Below, one piece after another: positions 31,224 through 37,500 of a stretch of 37,500 bases of DNA (its first letter is position 1; each line of letters starts with the position of its first letter). Below the pieces are notes generated by a model. It ran no database searches. It was given only the letters and a program-made list of their open reading frames with translations, and had not been told where the DNA came from. Both the position numbers and the translations under genes were made by a program. The stretch lies in NCBI GenBank assembly GCA_009746045.1, contig RPFO01000080.1:3290251-3327750 (forward strand), written 5' to 3'. This stretch comes from Mesostigma viride (taxonomy: Eukaryota > Streptophyta > Mesostigmatophyceae > Mesostigmatales > Mesostigmataceae).

Positions 31224-33000
31224 AACACCAGTCTTTGTGGATGCGTTTCAGTCAGCTGTGATCGAGTTGCTGGTGGTTGTTACCTGTGGGACATTTCTTG
31301 TGGGGGGAGACTTGGTCCATATCTCAGGCTTGTCTTACATGATGCAGTGGCACTTTGGTGCTGGAGGGTTAATTGTGGCCCGGCCTGCCGGTTTAGCTTC
31401 AGTGCTCTCATGTCGGCCTTTCCCTTGGCCTGTCGTGGTCTTGTTGTTACCACCTATTGACAGTGCCAATATCTTTTGACAAGAGCTTTCAGTTATGTCT
31501 ACTGTATTATTTTCAGGTCGTCTGTGACTGACGCCACATGGGATGAGATAGGAGGTACTCGGCTATCATTGGTAATTACTTTAATGCATGCCCATTGGGC
31601 CATGCATAGTGTATATTTTTTATGCATGCACGCCATTATGTATCGCTGGGTCCATCCCATCAAATGCTTGTTTATTGCCAGGTCTGGTGGAAGTCCGTAA
31701 GTACTTGCGTGTCATGCGCATGGGCATGTTTATAGTACTATGCTAATCTCTTTAGAAACATAATTACACGGAAGTTACAAATCTCATCTGCATCATGCCC
31801 CAAGACACTACACAAACTATCAAATAAAATTATAACATGCCTCCGTTGGGAGATCATGTAGCACATATTCCTTGCTGAATGGGTGGAGGTGGGTCAAGCC
31901 GCGACATCGAAATAAGGTAACTCTAACCTATCTAGTCTACAAAATCCTAACTACACTTCTCCCCAAAGCGCCCCTTCCGCTTTGGGGGAGGGGGCTTGCC
32001 CACAGGGGCTGGCGTGTCAGCCGGGACATTGGTCATCCACCTCTTCTTGTTCTGCATAGGAACAGCTAGAGAGCGAAGAAGTGCGGTGTGGGGACCCCTT
32101 CTCGTGGTAATGCGTTACATGTACTCCCCACCGGGCTTTGCTCTTCATGGGTTCATAAAGACAACAATTATTCAGTAAGAATTTAATAAATTAGGAACAT
32201 AGATCCGTTGGGAGTCACTGTTACACATATATACCTGCAAAGGGGCATATGATTTTTAATACATTCTGAGCTACAACCTGCACGTGCATGGGTTTAGTTA
32301 ACTGGCACCTATACTACAGGCCTGACATGGGGTGGAGCTTCAGTGCTTCCCCGCCTTCTCCTTCTCCCACACTGGGTGCTCCGCCTCCTTCTTCTCCGGC
32401 CCTGCCCGTGGGTGCACCGGCCCCGCCTCCTCCTTCTCCTCACGGGACGATTCGCGCTCCACGCATGGCTGCAGCATCAGTTAGCACGGGCAAGACATAG
32501 CAGTAACCGCGCTATGGCTGTTCTAGCACCAGCCTAGCAGCCTGCCATGATCAGTCAGCAAACCCACGACAGCTAAACCCTTGGCTGACACAACCAGTCC
32601 ATGCATCATTAAGTATGGGTACGGGGAAAGCTTCCCGCATATCCATGCCCATATGGATGGCAGCAACACAAGGACTGGCACCCTAGCCCCCCCGTGCACA
32701 CACAAAAACGTGGGTCGTGGCTTCCACGCCCCATCCGTCATGCATGACAGCGCGTAATTTACTCGCATTCACACCGGGCTGCATCCCAGCGCCGTTGCTG
32801 TCCCCATGTGACACGTCGGCTGATTAAGCAGATACACAGCTGAGTCTGATGTAAACCGCTAAACCCCAAACCCATGCACACCACAGTCAAGGACGCGTGC
32901 ATGTCAAGCCATGCCAATTGTGAACCGTACAGCAATTTACTTTTCAAGCCTGAAGAGGTGTATAGGAGATAGTAGCCTGGAAGAGGTTACAGGGGCACAT
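31224..33000. other. Gene-poor stretch with dispersed repeats
   Basis: Only short frames are found. Repeat copies: 31838-31875 (CTCCGTTGGGAG, TAGCACATATTCC) and 32190-32290 (GGAACATAGATCCGTTGGGA, AAGGGGCATATG, TACATTCTGAGCTAC), the same family as 555-640 and 16655-16745. A C-rich CTCCTTCTCC tract lies at 32345-32450. No RNA genes recognised. Confidence 0.5.
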
Positions 33001-33208
33001 GTCCATTAGCGAGCGGAACAACACAGCATACACCCTACAAGCGTACCGCACAATGTCCTCCTGCAATTGTCTGCAGATCTCCCAATGCCGCAGACATCTC
33101 CACTGCTCTCATGGCGATTGCAAATGCTTGATGCCGCACCTCTGCTTACAGCAGAAAAGCTTCCTCCGGGCGAGGCACCTGACTGGAACCAACACCCATT
33201 CCTTGGCT

Positions 33209-34318
33209 TCACAACGTGGCCATGACAGCATCGTGAATCTGCTTCGCCAACGCCCACACTTCAGGACCCGCGCCCTGCACCGCCATGGCCACAGGCTGCA
33301 CCGCTGCAATCGATGCAGCATTCACTGCCTGCGCCGCACCATGTACTGCATGCACGAAAGCCAATCCTGGCTCGGTTATCATGGTCTTGCCCGATTCCTG
33401 CTGCTTCTTCTTCTTCGATGCGGTCATGCGCACTTTATACCCTTCCTCTCCAAGCACGCCTTCAGCACCTGGCTCGTGCGGTGCTGAATATGCTTCTGAA
33501 GGCGCGCCTTCTAAACACGAAATGTTGGCAATGTATGATTCCCAAACGGCATCATAGGCACATAATCAGTCCCATTAATTGCTTTGCGGCAGTCAATGCA
33601 CCAGAACACCTGTTGAAAAAAGAAGGTTATGCACGCTAGCGATTACCCGCGGCAAGAAGCAATCAACACGCCTCGCTAACAACTGCAACCACAATGTAAT
33701 TCATGACGGGCCACTCACCGCTACCCTGCTCTCCTGATTCAATGTCTCCCCATTCTCAAGGCCTCCATTGTAAACCTCTCCGTCTTCACCATCGTCATCG
33801 TCTTCCTCTTCCTCCACTCCGACGTATCCGTGTTTCCTTTTCCTAAGATACCTAGGGTTGTTCAAGTCGTATGTGCGGCGTTGGCACACTTCCAACAAAA
33901 TTTTGGCCGCCTCTACCCATTACCATTTATTCGTACTATCATAACATATCCAGGCGTTTGAAAAATCATTCCCTCGTTCGAACTTCTACCCCTGGGCGTC
34001 CATGACGAGGCAGTCACGACGGGACGCAGATGCACAAAAATAAAACAAGGCGACATCCCTTCAATCATTGACCAAAAAACAGAATACGCGCAGAACTTGG
34101 ATTTCAACACCACGCACCCATTACCAGCGAGCACGGCTGGCCTGCAACCGCCATCATTTCATAACCAGAAGCCAGGGCCCACACTCCATCCCGTTACCTC
34201 ATCTTCCACGCACGGCTTCCGCTGCTTCCCTCTGCTCTTTCGCATTCTCCGCCAGCAACCTCGCCTTCTCCTCGTCCAACAATCCACTAAGAATAAAATC
34301 CCCTCTATTGGACGCCAT
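33209..34318 (-). pseudogene. Transposon gene 8: multi-exon unknown gene, apparently broken
   Basis: Exon 1, from the ATG at 34318 to 34214, encodes a Glu/Ala coiled coil (LLDEEKARLLAENAKEQREA) and ends at a GTGCGT donor. A second exon, from about 33913 to 33719, has KILLEVCQRRTYDLNNPRYL and an acidic Glu/Asp run, ending at GTGAGT. A third exon from 33609, after TTTTTTCAACAG, starts VFWCIDCRKAINGTDYVP and meets a stop at about 33512. Another frame of the same exon is open with CAYDAVWESYIANISCLEGA through a Lys cluster (SKKKKQQESGK) and ends VWALAKQIHDAVMATL at 33209. The switch between frames looks like a one-base indel near 33545-33560. Family unknown; a nuclear, acidic coiled-coil protein is plausible. 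Splice reading is by eye. Confidence 0.4.
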
Positions 34319-34559
34319 TCAGACGAACTTTGCTAGCGTCTTTTCACCGGCCCCAGCACACATAATCTATAGCCGCTTAATGACAACGGCCGACAACGAC
34401 AACTGCTGAATAGGCGAAAAAGGCTGATAACTACATTTTTATATTTCGCTGCATTTGCTAATAGACACGCACGTTCTCCCACTTCTCCATTACAATATAA
34501 TTATCCATCTGGCCGTGTACAGGCAAAGATCCCCGAAGTAACTTACTGAAACGTATCTT

Positions 34560-35570
34560 ACAGCATCGGATCACTGGCACCTAATCTACAGGTGGTAGAT
34601 TACCAACCAAGACCCGTCGCGGTAATTTACTCTGTCGGTAATGTACTACCAAAGATGTGCAGTCGTAACGTTACTTTTACTTACGGCTAGTAAAATTACT
34701 ACCTATCATCCTACGTAGTAATGATATACGAAGGCAAAATGAAAAAAGTTCCTTCATTAGGAGTACCTTCATTAGGATTCGCTGATACTCATTTCCCCTC
34801 TCACCTCTTTGGTCCATAATTGGCTAATAAAATATACCCATTTCCCCGAAAATGAAAAAAGTTAAAACGTTAGCCGCCGACAATCTGGAGCGTACGATGA
34901 TGGATCCAACGGCCGCGATAAACCCGCTAAGTTAGCGGCTCGGGTCGTCCGTCCAGAATACTACAAAATACTACACATAAACAACCAATCCAAAACAAGC
35001 AAACTACGGAAAACAAACGGCCTTCGGCCCCAACGGTCACAAATCCAACGGAAACGACCCGAAATCGATAAGACCACCGAAACGACGCAGCCGCAGGCCA
35101 CGCCGCCGGACGAAACAAAGTGACGTGCTCCGCGAGCAATTTGATGGCTGGCGATGGCAGGAAACGTACGCTAGAAAATTGGGATGGGGAATGCGCAGCC
35201 ATGGTATACGTCAAAATTTTATGTTTGAAGAGCAAGTACGAAATTTTCTGAGCTGGAGGTGCGTCAACGGAGTGATACCTGCGTGGGAGAGGTCCGCGTC
35301 GCTATGGCGACCTGGAAATGGAATGTCGTTGTAGATTTAGGTATTGTAGTATCATGCTTAATTGCTTTACGTACTGGGTGCCTAGTAAAATCAGTTTGCT
35401 GTTCGTGGAAGGCGTGGGGTGGGGCCGACGAGTTTCTGGTGTCATCATATTGGAAAGAACGCTGGATTTTCTTGCCACGGGACGTAACTGGCGATGCCGA
35501 TGGTGAGGCGTACTACCTACCGGGGTACTACCTGCTCTCTCTACCTACCGGGGTACTACCTACTCTGATG
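34560..35570. repeat. Right subterminal region with degenerate GGTAGT/ACTACC motifs
   Basis: It contains scattered relatives of the left 15-bp unit: GGTGGTAGATTACC, GCGGTAATTTACTC, GGTAATGTACTACC, GTAAAATTACTACC and TACGTAGTAATG at 34590-34735. CTACCTACCGGGGTACTACC occurs twice at 35513-35566. The motif ACTACC is the reverse of GGTAGT at the left end, as expected for inverted subterminal sites. No tandem array comparable to the left end exists. At 34740-36500 no convincing gene was found. Confidence 0.5.
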
Positions 35571-36516
35571 CATTTTCATGGTTGCGTTCTTTCCTTTTCA
35601 CCGAATCCACCTAGTCGCAGCAAAGACATAGCGTAGCGTTGCGTTCAGTTTTATTTTCTTAGCCGTGCAGGACGCCATCTTCATGGTCCTTCGAATGTCC
35701 GTTAACGTCCGTTCGGTTGCCCAAGGATCTGTGATGCTTTTTTCTGGAATATACTGGGCTTGGAAAGCCCCTCTGGATGCTTGCCTGGTCACGGGTTTGG
35801 GGCGTCATTTACATTCATGGTGCTTTCTGCGTAAGCTGACTTGCTTCGCACGTGGATTTTCACTGGACTGAAGAGCGCGTCTGCTAGCATGTTTACGTGG
35901 TGTATAAGGTGATCAATCAACTATTTGTTTATAGAAGGTGTGACAATAGAAGGTGTGTTATATATTTCTTCATCAAGCATGTCAAAAGTAATCTCCACTC
36001 GCTTACAACCTGAATTTTGCTTTGCTGGGTCTGCTGTGTTTGTGTCTCACTGTGCAGGCTATCCCCTTGGTTGATCAACCAGGTGCTTTTTGGTGGCAGC
36101 GGGGCCATATACTCTTCTTGGCGTTTTTCATCCATGGCATGTCAACGGCAACGCATGCATGCCAGCCCCTAAACAAGAAAACACTAAGTCACCAAAGAAT
36201 GGAATTCAGGGCATGGTCATGAGCAGGGTAACAGCAGCATTAATATTAAATGGGCATGATGTCAACAGGAAAACACTAAGTCACGTGAGGAAAGTCTTTT
36301 TATGATCTCAAACAGCCTGGACGTGCCAAATTACTTTGTGTAGTCCGCGCATTTCCGGCGCAAGTCGCCGGCCGGACCTTGTGACAGCGCCAGAATCATG
36401 ATTAACATTGTATGACTTTTGTAGGTAGAAAAATGTCTGTGGAGACGCTGTGCGTCGCGCTTAAATATTTTAATATAATTTTAATGAAAAGTTTGAAATT
36501 TTTCGTAAACCTTACC

Positions 36517-36545
36517 TAAGCTTAGCCGCTAGGCGGCTAAGCTTA
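36517..36545. repeat. 29-bp palindrome near the right end
   Basis: TAAGCTTAGCCGC, then TAG, then GCGGCTAAGCTTA: 13-bp perfect arms around 3 bases, 91 bp inside the right TIR. No counterpart is seen at the left end. It could be a protein-binding site or hairpin. Confidence 0.85.
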
Positions 36546-36635
36546 GCCAACTGACATGTGCACATCGATATAGTCTCAAAAAAAAAAATATATCGGCGTT
36601 GGATCTCACGCCTCGGATCTAGGTAGTAAGATAAG

Positions 36636-36691
36636 ACCTCGTAATTTACGCCTCGGATGCTTTTTACCACCCTCGGACGAAAAGTATAGTG
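36636..36691 (-). repeat. Right terminal inverted repeat (56 bp) and target duplication
   Basis: Reverse complement of 7754-7809 without mismatch. The element ends GTATAGTG at 36691; the following bases TGATGG include the TG also found just before the left TIR. Because the left flank ends GTG and the right end is GTG/TG, the duplication can be counted as 2 or 3 bp. Either count rebuilds the same empty site. Confidence 0.95.
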
Positions 36692-37435
36692 TGATGGCCT
36701 CAAGCTTCTTCAGGAGCACGCCGCACTTGCCCTCCACCTGGTTAAGGCGAGAGACAAGTGCAGCATGCGTTTCCGAAGCTTGCGCCGCGGTGTGCAGCGT
36801 CGATCGTGAACTGGGGCGGGAGCTTGTGGACGACCTTGGTTTCCACATTGGAGACCCGGGCCTCCACCGTGTTGATCGTCGTGTTCAGCGATGTCAGCTT
36901 CTCGTCCAGCGGCCAGGTCACGTGCTCCTCCAGCACTGCGCGGATGTCATCCTTGCAGAGGGAGGGAGCCGAAGGGGCTGCCGGCTGTGCGGGGGCGGGG
37001 GCTTTGAGCGCTCTGGTGATGTCGGCGAGGCTGCGTTGGTAGTACTAGCTGGTCAAGATAAACAGGCGTTGGCGTGGTTCTTCATAAGTGTAGAGCCAGG
37101 ACGTGTTGCGGTAGTCGATAGCCGCCCCCCCCTTCTGCTGCACGAAGAGCTTCCGTTCCTGTGTGAGGAACTGGAGGACCTCGACGACTTCCTGCGGCGA
37201 CAGTTTCTGCCAGGTGAGGAGGCTGAAATATTCGTTGCCGGGCAAGAATTGGCTCCATTTGTGGCGGTCGTGGCATGGTTTCTTGGCCGGGCTCAGGCGA
37301 GGCGCTTGGCGATGGGTCTGCTGGCGATGGGTTGGCGAGCCCAGGCGGCTGGGCAAGAACGACATTGGCGAGAGGGTTGGTCTGGGAGCCGGTAAGCTCC
37401 TTTTCCAAACCCCGTTTTGCTTTTGGGGTCGTCAT
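36692..37435 (-). pseudogene. LINE ORF1-like protein, N-terminal half (decayed)
   Basis: On the minus strand, MTTPKAKRGLEKELTGSQTN starts at 37435. The coding signal changes frame to KWSQFLPGNEYFSLLTWQKL..TSWLYTYEEPRQRLFILTS, meets a stop at 37045, resumes with LEEHVTWPLDEKLTSLNTTI, and shifts again to ASETHAALVSRLNQVEGKCG and LLKKLEAI at the transposon edge. These are at least two frameshifts and one stop, so the LINE copy is dead (or the region has indel errors). The last part is a coiled coil that continues in the same register at 7753 once the transposon is removed (LEAI joined to TAHTEALATQ). Pro-rich N-terminus plus coiled coil plus RRM is a normal ORF1p layout. Confidence 0.75.
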
Positions 37436-37500
37436 AGCTGCTTGTCACGTGATAACTTTGGCAATACTGCGTTTCAGCCGTAACCGATTATACTGGCGTG

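Larger units (their letters stand above)
7754..36691. mobile_element. Giant CACTA/EnSpm-type DNA transposon, ~28.9 kb, multi-gene
   Basis: The element is bounded by 56-bp identical TIRs beginning CACTATACTTTTCGTCCGAG. It is flanked by TG on both sides (or GTG if the last G of the right end is counted as target). Excision of the element plus one duplicate restores an open LINE ORF1 frame. CACTA-superfamily features seen are the CACTA terminus, 2-3 bp target duplication, tandem subterminal repeats at the left end, and an internal Tnp2-like transposase (10986-15489). It also carries genes not normal for the family: an Fe(II)/2OG oxygenase, a kinase, a USP-like peptidase and several unknowns. TIR identity suggests recent movement, while frame breaks in the kinase and the 33-34 kb gene suggest partial decay or sequencing errors. 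A composite of nested insertions cannot be excluded. Confidence 0.85.

Noticed and set aside
34927-35235. 102-codon minus-strand frame
   Set aside because: No domain, ordinary length for chance in this region, and no splice or repeat support.
7754-36691. KDZ or Maverick/Polinton classification
   Set aside because: KDZ elements make about 8-bp target duplications and Polintons encode a polymerase B and capsid proteins; neither is seen. The CACTA ends and 2-3 bp duplication fit EnSpm instead.

Overview
This is nuclear DNA from a eukaryote. Coding segments are interrupted by introns with GT...AG ends, one gene encodes about eleven ankyrin repeats, there is a LINE-type ORF1, and long tetranucleotide and minisatellite arrays fill the gaps between genes. 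There are no bacterial operons, rRNA or convincing tRNA genes. The repeat load, GC-rich exons and the CACTA and LINE types would suit a green-lineage alga (for example a charophyte), but the species cannot be fixed from the sequence.

The main result is one very large DNA transposon. A 56-bp perfect terminal inverted repeat (TIR) starting CACTATAC lies at 7754-7809 and, inverted, at 36636-36691. Between the two lie about 28.9 kb. The element sits inside a LINE ORF1 reading frame: the N-terminal half is at 36692-37435 (minus) and the C-terminal half at 7114-7753 (minus). Removing the element and one copy of a 2-3 bp duplicated target (TG, or GTG) rejoins the two halves in frame. The 5' CACTA terminus, the short target duplication, the 15-bp subterminal repeats and an internal Tnp2-like transposase together define a giant CACTA/EnSpm element.

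Inside the element, left to right: a subterminal array of 15-bp repeats (7886-8264); a minus-strand gene for a basic, Ser/acid-rich coiled-coil protein (8679-10100); an 85-bp minisatellite (10325-10770); a plus-strand multi-exon BAH-domain + Tnp2-like transposase gene (10986-15489); a 92-bp satellite; tetranucleotide arrays; a minus-strand 2-oxoglutarate/Fe(II) oxygenase (17268-18284); a second 85-bp array (18418-18931); a plus-strand gene of unknown function (19150-20305); a 30-bp satellite and a G-rich 74/75-bp minisatellite; a plus-strand USP-like cysteine peptidase candidate (about 22813-24300); ATCC and CTCC arrays; a minus-strand protein kinase with one frameshift (27507-28687); a palindrome-bearing repeat block; a third 85-bp array (29288-29685); a plus-strand ORF of unknown function with an F-box-like stretch (29979-31223); a broken minus-strand gene (33209-34318); and a right subterminal region.

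The genes form three head-to-head pairs (8679-10100/10986-15489, 17268-18284/19150-20305, 27507-28687/29979-31223). Each pair is separated by an array of the same 85-bp unit. I read these arrays as shared bidirectional control regions, so that transposase, a presumed DNA-binding accessory protein, an oxygenase, a kinase and ubiquitin-type functions may be co-regulated cargo of one element.

The flanks outside the element hold an ankyrin-repeat gene (1046-2845, minus), a G/C-homopolymer tract, a 1-kb GGAC array and dispersed repeats that also occur inside the element.
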